A stretch of 64,000 nt of DNA from Pelecanus crispus (taxonomy: Eukaryota > Chordata > Aves > Pelecaniformes > Pelecanidae). Of this stretch, positions 10,067-23,800 are shown piece by piece. Both the position numbers and the translations under genes were made by a program. Numbering within the stretch: the stretch's first letter is position 1; each line of letters starts with the position of its first letter. The notes under the pieces are model-generated. The model was not told the origin of the DNA. It saw only the letters and a list, made by a program, of their open reading frames with translations, and did no database searches. Location of the stretch: contig NC_134676.1 in the NCBI RefSeq assembly GCF_030463565.1, forward strand, positions 29,761,228 to 29,825,227. Reading direction: 5' to 3'.

Positions 10067-12483
10067 AACACTATGTAAATACGTATGTAACTGGAAATAA
10101 CATTGCCCACATTTGTTGTAATGTCATAGGCCCTGCAATCACAACCTACCATTGTGTCACATCTGACAGGGCTCTTAATGCGTGACTCCTGTGGTGCTAT
10201 ACCATACAGGGTTCTTCTTAAGTGAGACTTGTAAATCTACCTCAGTGGACAGTCTTCATTAGCAGTATAGTAAAAAAGAACAATGAGATGCTTCTGTTGT
10301 GTTTGTGTTGCCTCCTTAGTTAAATGGTTACATGTGAGTTAATATTTAAACATGTTGGTTCCCAAGTACACTACTCCATAGTAGAGTCGTCTCCTCCTGT
10401 CTTAACAAATACAAAGACGTAATGGGGCCTTTGCATTGGCTGGGATACAGAAGCTGTTACATTTATAATGGTTTGACTAAAATGATTTCTTTTTCTTTTT
10501 TAAAATAGCCTAATGTGCAGAGCTGATTTGAAATGAATAACACTTCACATATTGAATCAGAGATTGTACTGCATGGACAATAAGACATGGAAATAATAAA
10601 AAAGCCTTTCTTAGTAATGAAAAGTGAACACTCAGGTCTTGAACAGCTGCTGCAAGTACTCCTGCAGAACAACTGGTGCATATCACAGCCTCAGAGTTCT
10701 CTGTAATTGCAAGACATGAGCATTTCACAAGACACATCTTGTGCTTCTGGTCTAAGGAAATTGTCAGGAAATCAATGAATTAAAAGCTCAGTTTTTGTGT
10801 AAAGTGAAATTCTGATTAGGGTATCTTTGTAGCAGCAGGAATTTTTTTTTACGTTATGGAAACAGTGAAATAAGAGCAGAGAATCTGTCCTACCTCTAAT
10901 AAACAGCCCATTAAAACTTAAAATAACAGGCTATCCCTAAGTCAAGTTAGATCTTAACAACCCAAGTTAAAATACAGATTGTGTTAAAAGGTATCCTGTG
11001 AACAGAGCCTTATCTGCTGCCTAGCCCAGGCTGTAGTGACTCCGAGTCTGGAAGTGAATGTATTTCAAGCTCTGCCAAGATTTTGCAGCAAATTAAAATG
11101 GAATAACTGAATATATTTGTCAGTATTGGAACACTCAAGCACTTGGATGATCACTATGTTGTGTGAATTTTCTAACTGGTATGTGGAATTTGGCTGCCAT
11201 TACATGAAGTGGTTTAAGAATTGTTTTCTGGATTTAGTCCAGTTATAGTCAAGGCTGCTGCTGAAATCATCTGAGTGTTATGAAAGAATCTCTGATAGGC
11301 TGACTACACTAGCAGGGCAAAATTAAGTGCTTTTATCATGAAAGCTCTTCCTCAGCTGAAGAGCAGAAGCAGTGGTATGCACTGCTGAAGCAGCCCTGGC
11401 AAACCTGCTACTGAGTTGTCCTCATATTCCCATTTATCCTGGGTCCTCCAACAGCTCCATTCTCCTGTCTTGTTAATTCTCATAAAGATCCCATGTTTCC
11501 AGTATTTAGACAATGTAAATGGGTGAAATGTGAAGGCCAGTGGGAGTTTTGCCATTGCTATTCACCAATACACCAATGGTGACTGTGTTAAGTTCAGCTT
11601 GGGCTGTAGGGTTACACAAGTTTGGCACAGAAGCAGATGCACAGCCTGGTGCCCAACCACCCATGTCTTGGGGCCTTACCAGCACAACGCGTTAGACAAC
11701 GGATCCTAAGAGGAGAGACACAATGCCATGGCCCTGTGCATCACAAAAATAGGCAGACTGGCATGCAACTGAGCCACCAGCTTCAATGCCATAGCTCTTT
11801 CAAAAGTATCCTGCAGGTGGCTGGGATTTTGAGTCCCTCACTTCACCTTGCAGATCACGTCAACCCCTCTCATCTGCTGGGAATGCTTCCAGCTCAGCAA
11901 AACCCCATCGTGCAGAACCCTGCTCATCTCCTCTCGGTCACCCTCACCATGCAAAGGTGCAGCATAGCTCCTGCCTTGGCTCGTGCAACTTTAAGGCTCA
12001 GTCCAGCAGCTTGCTAAGGAAAATAGTCCAGAATGGGTGTGATGGAGCAGTTTCCGTGCTCTGGCTCCTCTTGTGGTCACATTTATGCTGCATCAAGGGT
12101 GCCTTTGTGTGGTTTAACTTAATCTGCCAAAGGTGACTGGAAAAGCACAGTGACTCCTCAAGTAATTCTTCTGGACAAGCTCTCTGTAGGAAGCACAGAA
12201 GGTAGAGAGTGTGGATATTCTAACTAACTTTACCAGATAAAAACTGTAATGTGGGTAACTGGAGGAAACATTTCCCCTGCAGATTAGTATTTAGTGGATT
12301 AGCCAGACTCTGTACATTTTGTTAACAGACTTCATAGTCTAAAAGAAAATTCACAAGTAAAATAATTTTTTGGAAATTTAGGGTTGGAAGTGCTTTTCAG
12401 TAGAGTCTTACTGGCAATGCAAATCACTTCCACCAAAATTCAGTATAAGCTCCTTGATAATACATAAGTCTAAACTCTAAAAA

Positions 12484-12513
12484 TCCAAACCAAAACAAAC
12501 CAAAACAAAAAAA
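12484..12513. repeat. (CAAAA)n-like simple repeat
   Basis: The run is tccaaaccaaaacaaaccaaaac followed by A8. It is an imperfect A-rich pentanucleotide repeat. Confidence 0.8.
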
Positions 12514-13075
12514 ATCACACAAATAGTTGCTAACACTCAAAACTGCCATAAATTGTGCTGTGCAATAGTCTATTAAGGATCATTCTGTTAGCCAGATTTT
12601 CTGGAATATCACAACATATTGGCAATGACTTTCCCCTTGTAAACCAGTTTCTAAATTCAATTAGTGTAACTATCCTTTAAAGAAATTAATCATTACTTTC
12701 TAGTCAAATGTTCTGTTGATTTTGCGACCATTATTTTTCATGAGATGATCAGCTTCCTTCAAAATACTGCATTTTTTCACCACACATATAAACAGAAAAT
12801 TGAATTTTCCCTCCTCTAGTTGAAACACTTTTTAGTTTTCAGTTTTTAAAGAAAACTTAAATTTTCAGTGATTTTTTTTTCCCACAATAATAAATCCACC
12901 ATTTTTTAATAATAGGAGTTAAGAAAGTAATCTCTATAACGTGATCCAATGGGTCTTATGTAATGTCAGAAATATTCCTGCATGCATGGTACCCAAATGA
13001 AATAGTTATTAGACTTATATATATTTGTGTGAATTCAATATTTCTTAAAAGATCTGTATGATTAAGCTCCCTTCC

Positions 13076-13094
13076 ATTAGATTAGATTAGATTA
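13076..13094. repeat. (ATTAG)n short tandem repeat
   Basis: Three full ATTAG units and a partial unit lie in an AT-rich setting. Confidence 0.9.
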
Positions 13095-14433
13095 TGAACA
13101 TTCATTCTTCAGAGGTACTCATGCTATGTAAAATGCAGAGGACAAAACCAATCAGTGCTTCCAGGCACTGGAATGAATACAAGAAACTGATGCTACTGTT
13201 TTGATGTCATTCATTTATCATACGATATTATTTTAAATGCTGGCAAAATTTACTTTCAAACAATATTTAATAATGACTTTTTAAAAACTGTTTTGAATAA
13301 AAATACTTTGGACAAATGCTCCAAATACAGAACTAGAGATTCACTGTGACTATAATTTTAAAAAATACATTAAAATTACCAGAACAGCAAAACTTCCATT
13401 TCAAAGAAACACTCTAGGAACACATGCTAATTATTCTTGCCTGCCTAGCTCTTCCTGAACTTAATTGTTAGCTAGGATCAAATATCTGATCTGAACATGC
13501 ACTCAAATTAATAAGTTATTACCAACTAAGTAAACATAGGCTGAAAAAATATTATTAATGAGAACGCTTCAGTAACAAAAGACAGCTGGAGTTCAGTCTA
13601 GGTCATAATTTTAAAAATAAAAATGTGTGCACTCTACAATCTTCCCTCTATGGGCAGTGGGTAAAAAACACTCAGAGACAAGATTAGTACAGGCTATACT
13701 GTTCCCGTGAAGGAGCTCAGCACACAAACCCCTTGTTCCTCTCTGGATAAGATGCAGAGGTGATGAGAAGGGACAGGATGCACCCCTGAATCAATTCAAT
13801 TTTACCCTGCTTTCACAGGGACGCCTTTCCACACAGTTCAGAGGTCTGAGCTGAAGTGTTATGTTCCACAGCACTGTCCTTTGCAGAAACTGAGGATTAA
13901 TATGAAAGGGCTAATTTAATTGGCAGTTCTATTAGTTTTCTCGCAGGGTCTTTTTAGTGTATTAGCACCAATACACAAGAAATGAGCAAGAGAAAAAGTG
14001 AGACTTTTGGGAAGCAGCATATAGCTTAATATTTCTTTGTGTCAGAATGTGAGTAGTGTGGATTTCTCTTTCCCTTTCAACATTAAAAAATGATAATAGA
14101 GTATAACAAGTAAATAATTGAAAAATAGTATCCATCAAATTATAGCACCAGTGTATAAGCATTACATACATCCTTTGCACAACAGCATGTTCTCTTTCCA
14201 TATAAAAAATGATGACTCTAAAAACATCACATTTTCTAGACTTTGATCCCATCCCCTTGACACTGGGAAAGCCCCTTGTGTTTTGGAAAAATGTGTAAGA
14301 TCTAATAATGCTCTCTTCTTAGACATGTGATGATGTGCTTCAAGAAGCTTGAAAAAACTACCAGTGGTCAACAGGAGTGTAGAAGGGCTCTTATGTTCCT
14401 AGGGAAAGTTAAAGCCATTCTTTCCTCTTTACC

Positions 14434-14454
14434 AAAAAAAAAAAAAAAAAAAAA
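14434..14454. repeat. A21 homopolymer followed by G5
   Basis: A run of 21 A is followed directly by ggggg and an A-rich segment (aagaaaaccaaaaaaaag). I see no retrocopy or LINE body on its 5' side, so it is probably a grown homopolymer and not a poly(A) tail. Confidence 0.9.
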
Positions 14455-15916
14455 GGGGGTGAAGAAAACCAAAAAAAAGAACCAACTCCCCAAACTTTCT
14501 AGTCACTGCAATACAGTCATAGGCATGCTGAGCAAACATGAACACAGCTGTTATAGCTCTGCTGTGCAAGAGGAAAAAAATAATCTGTACATTTGTTTAC
14601 ACATTCTCTGCTCTGACATTGGCCAGGCCACACAGCTCCAAGCTGAAGCAAAATACAAAAATCATATGCTACAGACATGCTCAGTACAAGAGGGTTCCTC
14701 CTCCACAGCTGGTGTCCCTGTACCACACGTATAAACAGGCAGAGAACTGAATCCCAATTAACCTACCACCATCTTAGCATGTTCACTCTCAGTTCAACAT
14801 CCAATAGGCTGAAACCTTCTACTCTCCAGTGTGCTGCTGGTGAGGGAAGGATGGAAGAAGTCGGAGGAAGCCCTGCTCAGGATGGAGCCCCAGCAGATCT
14901 GGCTGCAAAAGGGACTTGGGTCCCTCAGAAAGGAACTGAGGACCCACGAAAGCCCCCAGACTGCACCCTAGCTGATGGCAGAGGAGCCAGCAATACATGT
15001 AGGGGTAATGTGCATCCTGCTGCCTGCAAGCGGGGAGGCAGTGTGCAGGGGTTACTTGGGGACTTTGGTGTTTTGTACCACTGTACAAAACTGCCCTAGG
15101 GATGAACATGTTGATTCAAGTGTTGTCCCTTAAAAAAGGGACCTCCAGCACTCTAAAATTCAACCTTTGAATGATTTAGCTATTTATTTCTGGTGGCTTT
15201 TCTGAGATACCTTCATTCTGAAGCAGTATAAAATGGAGAATTATGGTTCCACTGGGTGCAGTTTCAGGATCCCTAAAAATTTCCCAGGGGATGTTGGGAG
15301 AATATAAACCTATTGGCTGCAGAGCTGCCATCCTTAACTCCTTTTCTCAGAAACCATAGAAATAACCCACAGGTCCCCAGGGTCTACCGACCATGGATTG
15401 AAAGTGTTGCTAGAAAAAAATTACAGATCTGTTCCTGCAAGCGATTACATCTACTCATTCATTTTAATTTGTGTCTGTAGGTTAGAAAATGCATGGAAAC
15501 AAACTTGATTATATCTAGGTCTAAGAAGTTCCAGCTACTTGCTGTAACATCATGTTTCAGTTATTTAATTCCTGGACACAGTTCAGAGAGAGGTAAAATC
15601 AACATCCACTTGGTGGAATTTGTTTGCTTTTCTGTTCATCCCTCCATTGTTTTTCCAGTCCATCAAGATTTCTACAGGAAAACAGTATTTGTTTTCTTTT
15701 GAGTTAACAGAAAGTACAGCATGTTACCCATAAAATAAGAGGAGGCCTTACATCTTGCTCTTTTCCTGAGCTTCATGAGCCAGATTCTACCCACAATTAG
15801 TTATGAGTAAGTTGGACCTATACCTTGTTTGTGTATGCATACCACCTCTCCCTACCTCCTCAAATAAATTGACTGTACAAACAATAATGGAAAAAATCTT
15901 AACAAAAATGGTCCAC

Positions 15917-15939
15917 TTTTTCTTTTTTTTTTTTTTTTT
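15917..15939. repeat. T-rich homopolymer with one C
   Basis: Five T, a C and about 17 T. No SINE or retrocopy was recognised next to it. Confidence 0.9.
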
Positions 15940-17399
15940 CTTCAGATTTGTAGGCTACAAATCCTGTAGGCTTTGATCTAATTTGCAGGAAAAGGAATGT
16001 GTAGATCAAAGCAAAACCCAAAATGAAATTCTAATAACATAATGTATCTACCAGCCACATTATGAATACAAGCAGAACTGAATTTGAATATGATTTAAAC
16101 ACTTGTTGATCAGAATATATGTAAATATGTTTACATACACGTGCTTTTGCTCAGTTCCAAGCCTCTTTGAGCTTATTTAGAATTCCTCTGGAGACTTTGT
16201 GGTGCAATAGATCAGATTCTGATCTAAATGACATCATGCTGGCCAAATGGTGGCAGTGATTCATCTCTAAGTTCATCATTAATAATAATTAAAAAAATCA
16301 TAGCTGAGATGCCAAGAATGTTAAACCCCTGAAGAGAAATGATCTAAAAACTTGTCTGGAATGTGATGATTTCACCAACCCATGGGACAGAGTCTGCACA
16401 GAGTTGCAGATGTAGAAATCTGTTCATGGTGTTATGACAAAGCACTAGCCTGACCGTGGGCCAAGTTCAGACTTGGTGTGAGGGAGTGCAGAACTGATTT
16501 AAATGGATGGAGTTGCACCAAGAGGGACTTTCTCCCCAAAGACCCCAGAAAGGTTGCTGGTGAGTATTCTCTAGTTAACAAGGTTATGTTCATTCAGGGC
16601 CAGATTTTGCTGATCTCACTCTTGCTGAATAACATTCATTTAGGACATTGGTGTCTCACTATATTTGATGGATAAAGTAGGAGAACTACACTGGAACCAG
16701 CCCTACAGATAGAGTACCTTTCCAGTGCTCAGGCCTGGGGGGAAGGCACACCCCGCAGCACAGCGCAGCCTGGGAGAGAAGCCCAGAAGTTATGTGGTCT
16801 ATTCAAGCCTCCAGTAAAAACAACTAACAGAACACAAATATGCATGGTAGATCTCAGGACAATAGATTTATACTCCTTGTAATTAAAAAAGATTCACAAA
16901 AATCTTTGTTAATGGTGTTTTTAATTTCATTTGGTGTATTTTGCAGCATTACATAATTAATGTCCTACTTCAATGCTCAGTAAAGAAATTAATAAAAATA
17001 GTGGGGGTGGCAATGATAGAAGAATCTGAATTAACTTGGGGATTATGCTTGTCAGTCTTGACTTAATGTATGGTTGTTGAAGAAAAGACCCAATATCCAT
17101 ATGCTGCGATTACTGACAGTCTGAGAAATGGTGGAGAACATACGTGGTATATACAAGTATTAATTTGTCTTTGTAGTTCAGGACTCAGTGGTAGAAGTGC
17201 CCATCATTTGGACATAGATTACCAGGGCAGAAGTGATGTGGTTTTGATTCCACTGTTATTCTATGAGAGTTATTCTAAGTGCACTAAAAAAGAAAAGGTG
17301 AGATTTATGTAAGTCTCCTTTCCTTTGTTCAGAGGAACAGCTAGCTGCTCCCCATGGAAGTGACTTGCTGCGGCAGCACCTCCTGCCAATGCAGCCATA

Positions 17400-17841
17400 T
17401 CCTCAGTGGGGTGATCTACGGGGTGGGCTGTATGTTAGAGCCTGGCTATCCTCCACAGAGAAGAAAAAAGGAAAAGATGGGGAAATTGCTCTCTGAAATA
17501 TCATCCATAGTGCCTTCCAGGATCTCCTAAATGACTTCACCTTAAGGCACTTGGCAGTACTGAACAGAGATGAGCGCCCTTCGTGCTGTCTGTGCCCTGA
17601 CTGCATCTCCCCAGCAGGGGATTTGGCTGTGGGGCTCAGGGCAGGGGCCAACCCTTGGCCCCAGGGGTTGCTCCATCCCTGCTGCCCTGCCTGTGCCCAG
17701 CCATGGCCCTGGACCAAGCCCCCACCTTGTCCCAGCCTTGTCCCATCCTCATCCTCCCATCTGACCCTGGATCCCCTCACCATGCCTGATTTCCCAAACA
17801 CATCTTCAGACAGCCAAAGCCACTACACTAAAATGAGGTAG
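17400..17841. other. Local G+C-rich block without a supported gene
   Basis: Sequence from 17400 to 17841 is clearly richer in G+C than its surroundings. It carries overlapping frames on both strands (minus 17403-17801, 132 codons; plus 17551-17841, 96 codons) that are rich in proline, serine, glycine and tryptophan, as expected of chance translation of GC-rich DNA. No domain or convincing splice context was seen. It could be a regulatory or old exapted segment, but nothing in the sequence decides this. Confidence 0.4.
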
Positions 17842-20800
17842 ATGTTGGTAGGACTCCTTTAACACCTACTTCATAGTTTCACACAGTTTGACTTAGTTGT
17901 CCTTTTACACTACTGTTTACAAATTCAGTACAAAATCTGATAAGAGAAACAAAGAAAATAAATTCTGCTATCAAGAAAAAGACAGTACTCACTAAACAAA
18001 CCAAGGACCATAACTGTCTAAAACTGTCAAAGAGTGAAGATTTGATCTGAAAAATATATGGTCTTCATTCTACTATTTCCCTCATGGAGACAGCAGTCCT
18101 GAAAGTTATGGTTATGTATTTCCACTGCAAGTAAAAAATATCTAAAATCTATTATATGTCTGTGGTATGCATACTGAGAAGAGATTCATTCCCACAACTG
18201 TCAACACATTTCAAAGTTTAGTGCTTATACTTGCAATTACTAAGGGTGTAACAACAATAGATGGAATATAAGGAACAGATAGCCTTTTTGCTTCTATCAG
18301 GCTAATGGCAGAAGGATATGTTGAATGACAGGTCAAGATGGTTGGAGCCATTCAAGAGAAATGAGAGGTCCAACTCATCACAAAATATGGTCTGGTTCAT
18401 GTATGCACTTGGAGCTGTAGACTATGCCATTTTAACTTCACTTTCTTTTATCTTTTACATCTGTAGCCCTTGCTTTTCAACATAAAGAAGAATAAAATGT
18501 ATATAATTTGCTTTTTAGGTTATATGCCCCTGATGAAGCAAGTACCTAATTGTTTTGCTTGTTAAATTGTTGTTTCATATGTTAATTATCAAACTCCATT
18601 CAAATAGGCAAGGACACTTACACAACAAAGAAAACTTTTCCTCTTGCTGTAAAATCACTATGTCAAAACTATTTCAGCAGCAACATCTCATTTTACAAAC
18701 ACAAGATTACGCATTTGCTGCTAGAATATGCAAGCGCAACTCAGCTGAACGCAGTGGAGCTGTGCCTGCCTGTGTCAGCAATGGCTTTGGCCCCAAGGCT
18801 TCATTATTTAGATTGCGAATTCCTGATGTGATGAACTATGTCTCTGTTTGAGAACTGCTTCAGATACTTTAGCTGCTTTATAAATAATAAATAAAATCAC
18901 AACTAGAAGCCTAGGGAAGAGGAAGACTGACTGTAAGAGAGAGGGGCTTTGTACAAATACAGAAAAACCTCAGTCCAGCTACCTTCCAGTGATTCAGAAA
19001 TAAAAAATAACTTAGGTATTTATTAGGTATGTTGGTCTTTAATTAAAAGCTTTGACCAGTGTGTATTTAAGTCTCTGGAGATAGGCGCCCTGGACAGCAA
19101 GTTATTCATCTACGGATGGTCCTACTGCAGATGCCAATGTGTTCATTGGGTTTTGGGGAAATACACAGAAGGAAATAAAGTGTGGGAAGAACTTTTATGG
19201 TCCCTTTTTCAGATGTTCTCGGGAGAGGGTTTACTGTGAAGGGCCTGGGAAGATAAGCACCTTTACTACCATCTTCTGGGCAATGCGTCTCACCACCACA
19301 TGATGCTGTTGAAGCCATCACTTATCCAGGTACCATGACCATCCTGGTACCTTCCCAGCTGGAAGCAACTGACCCACATGCAAAGCCACCTTACACATCC
19401 CAATCAAACAGCTGAAAATTTGCTTTGACGCACCAATACCAAAGAGCTAAGCAGTGTAGCCCTTAAGAAGCAAGTACAATCAGTCACATTTGCAAGTATT
19501 TGGGAAAATTTTTACTCTAAATTTAAATAAAACAGAATGTGGAAGATCATAATCTTTATGAGGGGATGAAGGTTTAGATTTTTGAGCCATAACATAAACA
19601 TTCGATAAGTAGCCTAGACAACCATGCTTTGTCTGTGCCATCGGTAGTACCTATTTCAAGACATCAGCAGTCTAGGCAAGCATCACTCTGTCTTTGAGAA
19701 TCCTTAGAGTATAGCTAAATAGGAGCTTCAGTAATGTGATAAATACAAGGAGATTCCAGAGCAATGACTTTACAGGACTGAAGCTATTTGAATACTCATT
19801 AGGTAAATGTATAGAGATTGCTATGCAGTCAAATTATTGGTGGGAATTTGCAAGGGTCCTCTTGCTGCAGAAATTATTGGAAGATGACAATCACAGTGTC
19901 ACTTTTTCAGCACAGACCAACACTATGCTAAGAATTATATACAGGTGAAAATCCTCAGGGCCAAATGTAATTGCAACTTATTCCCACAGACAATATTAAC
20001 ATAAAATGTGCTACCTATGAAGGCCTCTGGAACAATGTGTACAGTAACAGCTTTGAGACAGATAGAAAACTAGATGCATTTGCAGCTGAGAAGACAAGGA
20101 CTACTGTGGGATTTCAGGTCCTTCTACTAGTTTGTTGACTCTTTGAAATGACAGGTTCTTTTAGAAAATAGATTAATTTCTTATTTCAATTTATCTAATC
20201 TGAGGAAACATCTGAAAGCCATAGAGATTTCATGTCAGTACTCTTCTACTGCCAAAAGCAGTAATTTGAGCTCTCACACAGAGCTCCTCTGTACATCGAT
20301 GCATTGTAAAGCTGTGTTTGAGAGACATGGGCCTCATTTCAGGTTGTCTCTTCTGACGCTATTTTTATGCATGTGTATTTTATAGATTCAGCTTAGAAGG
20401 CATAGGGAAAGAAGTTCCGTGTTTTGGGGGTATGAATGTTACTAAAGGCTGGAAGAATCAGCAACAGTGTGTAGTTGGAAGTCCAATGATGAATGAAATA
20501 CATTCTTCATTATTATTGAGAAGGAATTTTCAATGACTACCAGTAATGATGGTGATGTTACTACAGAACTATTTCAACCATATAATGTCAGGCATATGAT
20601 AAATCTAACTTGTTCTCTTCCAATAATGCAAAAATAGATACTGTAGATTAAAGTGAAGTGAACAACTGCTGACAAAAAAATGCTTGCCCATAACATATCA
20701 CTTTATTACTGATAATCTGATCAAATCAACTGCCATCCAAAGTGTCTGTAATATTTCTTGAGACAAAGCAGTCTTTTCCACCACCCCACAGGACAGACAA

Positions 20801-23800
20801 GGTTTAAAAAACAACCTCCTCTTAAAAAAAGACACTTCAATATGGCAAGTATTTTCTTCTATACATAATTTAAAGAGAAGAATGGAATGGAATTCTACTG
20901 TGAGTGGAATAAGAATTATGTACTTTTCCACAAATTAGAAGACTGCCCAGAATACATTATTAGTAAAGAACTAAGACCAAGATATTTAATCAGAGAATTT
21001 AGTTCCTTTTTCTGAAATGTCCAAGAACCAATTTTTCTCAAACTTATTTAGCCAATTTCAGTTTGTGCCGTTTACTTTAGGGATTACACAAAAGTAAGTT
21101 AAATCTTAGCCATTTCACTCAGTTGTTTCAAATCAGTGAAGTTATAGCAGTAACACTGTTTCTGTTCCCAGATGTAACAGCATTTCTGATAGCAATTATA
21201 AAATTCAGTTTTTGGTTAAGCATGCAAAAATGCAATCTCACATATAAAGTATTAAGGGAATAGCCTACATAAAGAGAACTCCCTATATGTGTAAAACTGG
21301 TAGGTTTAAGGTTTGAATGGAAATCAACATATAATAGAAATTTTTTTTTGGATAGGAGATTTTTGGGGGGGGTTTCTAATTTAGAGGAATGGGAGCAAGT
21401 GAATTTTGTAATAGGCACAACAGCATTTTGGGACACAGTCTGGCAAAAAAAAGATACATTAGTTGATCAGCAAACACATACTGCCATATGTATTAGTGTT
21501 TCAAATCTTCTACAGAAATTAGCTCTATATTCAAGTATTTTAAACTGAAGAAGTAGCTTTTGCTCTCCCATGCTATTTGTTGAAAATTGTCTCTGCTTCC
21601 ATTCGGTCAGAGAATGCAAAAATAGAAAAAAATCCCCAGCCCTTTCATGCCTCCAAGATTGCACTGCTCTAGCAAAAAGGCAGAGAGAAGCAATAGAGTT
21701 TATTCAATTCCCCAGGGTGCAGTACTTGTAGCTGATTTTGTAGTTGTATTGCCAGGCAATAGGAGGTTCACAGAGTGCCCCCTGACCTATGAAGGTCACT
21801 GCACTCCAGGCTCAGAGGAAGTTGTTCATGACCACAATATATAGGCACTGAAGTCTTTGTGTCTGTGATACTCAGAAGGGGAAAATTGGGAATGAGAGGC
21901 TGACACAGAACGCTGGTTATAGCAATAATAAGAGATCATACTGTGGTTTTGTGGTCTGGATACAGGCAGAGTGCTTTCTACGAACTTTACAACCTCCCTC
22001 TATGTAAAATGGGAATAATATCTCTCTGCTTCAAAAGAGAATCGAAGAATTAGCAGGGTGTTTGTAAAGCACTGTAGAAGTGACAGTCAATAGAAACATA
22101 GACAGTCAATAGAAAGCCAAGTTAAATAATTGTACAGAAAACGAAACAGAAATCTTTAGGAGGAAGTCCAAGAAAAAACATCTGGCAAAAGAGAGAGTCA
22201 TAGGAGGCCTGACAAAAGGAACAGAAAAGCAGTATTATTGGTTTGTTTTTCCCTTTGTAGATCAAACCGACATGTCAGATGCAATGCAATCTGTTGTTTG
22301 TATGGAGAATTTGGGAGAAGATAGAATGGGAACATCTGAACTAAAAAGTCTTTTAAAAATTAGCTGTGCTGTGCCAAGAAGCAGAGGCAGGGTGTGGATG
22401 GACACACAGGGGTATATGGGAGGATCTGACTGAGCACCAGCAGTCTCCCAGGACAGGGATACTGTCAGCTCTGAGATCCAGTCTGGGCTGATATGAGCAA
22501 TGCTTGTGGGTGGGTGGAAATAGCTTTCTGAGTCTCTACAAGGAAGTGAAAAAAGGTGGCAAGAGGTCTAACATCCATCAGCTCAACTTCATAATATAGT
22601 GGTTGGCATTCAGGTGTCAGCATTCACTCAGTGAAATGAGCTTACAGAGATTGTAGGGACTGAAGTTTTTCCTGTTGTCTTTTCTCCAGCCTCCCTGTTG
22701 TTCTTACTTCATTTTCAGCATGTTCAGCATAAGTCCATTTAGGTCAACACTTTTTCTCTATTTACCCTCTGTAGCTGGGAGAGAGGAAATTTTCCATGTT
22801 CTTTTTCTTTTTGCGTTTTCCTCTTATTTTCTTTACTTCCCTATATGCTCTTCTCTGCAGTGCTGCCTGGCCTTAGTTGAATCCTTTGAGCCTCTTTAGG
22901 CCCATATTAAGGCAGAGTCCTCCAAGCACAAAGCACAAGGTGCTCTCAGCAAAATAACTTGTGTTTTCTTTCTTCTGATGACTGATATTGTTTCTTTGAC
23001 AAGGAAAAAATTGATCTAGCCTTGGTTTTCTAATGTATGTTTCCTTGCATCTCATTTTGATCTGAGATGGAAATCATTCATCCTCCTCTACAGCCATTTC
23101 AGCTTGTGTCTGTATTCCTGTGCAGAGATTCATTTGACCAAGGTGTCCTTTAACATCTGGGTGAAAAGGTGAACTTTGTGGTGGCCTGCCTGATAATAAT
23201 TATGGTTAGTATAACCACTGCTGGGACATGGGACAGAGACAGCCGTAGCCAGACACTGCAGTAGCCTCTTGCTCCTCCAGGTGAAGAGGCTGTGTTTCAG
23301 CCACCACTGCTTATCTCATGTTGTGACATGCTGGGAGATGTGGTTGCCTTGGAGTTTCACCAACTGCCTGAGCTCCTTTCCTTCATTTTCCCAATTCTTT
23401 TCCTTACCTTTAGGTCCCTCCACGGAGTTATGTTACATTACCTATCCAGGTACTGGCTGGGCTCAGAGCCTGGTTCGACACCATCTCAGAAACTTTGCCA
23501 CGAAGTCCTCAGACTCCTAAGATCTGCATTTGGCCTGTTGCCAGGCTGTACACTCTAAGGAGACACAGGATAATGCATGCCAATGAAGTTTGACATTGTT
23601 TGTGAAATGTACAGGCTTGGGACTATGCAACTTCTGATCTTGTTTAATGGAAAACATTACATTGAACTTGACCTTCTGACTGAATGTAATGCTGCTCTAA
23701 TAACAGGTCTTTCTCATTTGTATCGCTCAAGGAAATCCTGCTCTCTGTGACATTAGTTTTATCTGCACCATCAACCTCTAGCAGAAAGACATACAGAAGC

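Larger units (their letters stand above)
9742..17399. other. Unique AT-rich non-coding stretch
   Basis: No gene is recognised. The longest frames (plus 11622-12017 with 131 codons, plus 14677-15099 with 140 codons, minus 14819-15109) show no domain and low-quality residue composition. Several small simple repeats within this stretch are listed separately. Confidence 0.5.

Noticed and set aside
11622-12017. 131-codon plus frame
   Set aside because: No domain, biased toward proline and alanine by local composition, no supporting signals.
14434-14454. A21 run as the tail of a processed pseudogene
   Set aside because: No gene-like or LINE-like body is visible on its 5' side and no flanking duplication was seen.
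14677-15099. 140-codon plus frame with an opposite-strand frame
   Set aside because: Low-complexity residues (G, P, D, E) and open frames on both strands indicate a locally GC-rich segment, not a gene.
17403-17841. Proline-rich frames in a GC-rich block
   Set aside because: Both strands are open at once with no motif. Composition explains the frames.
20000-20110. Possible old LINE end around ctctggaacaatgtgtac
   Set aside because: Only a very short resemblance to the LINE WN motif. The following codons do not continue the family pattern.
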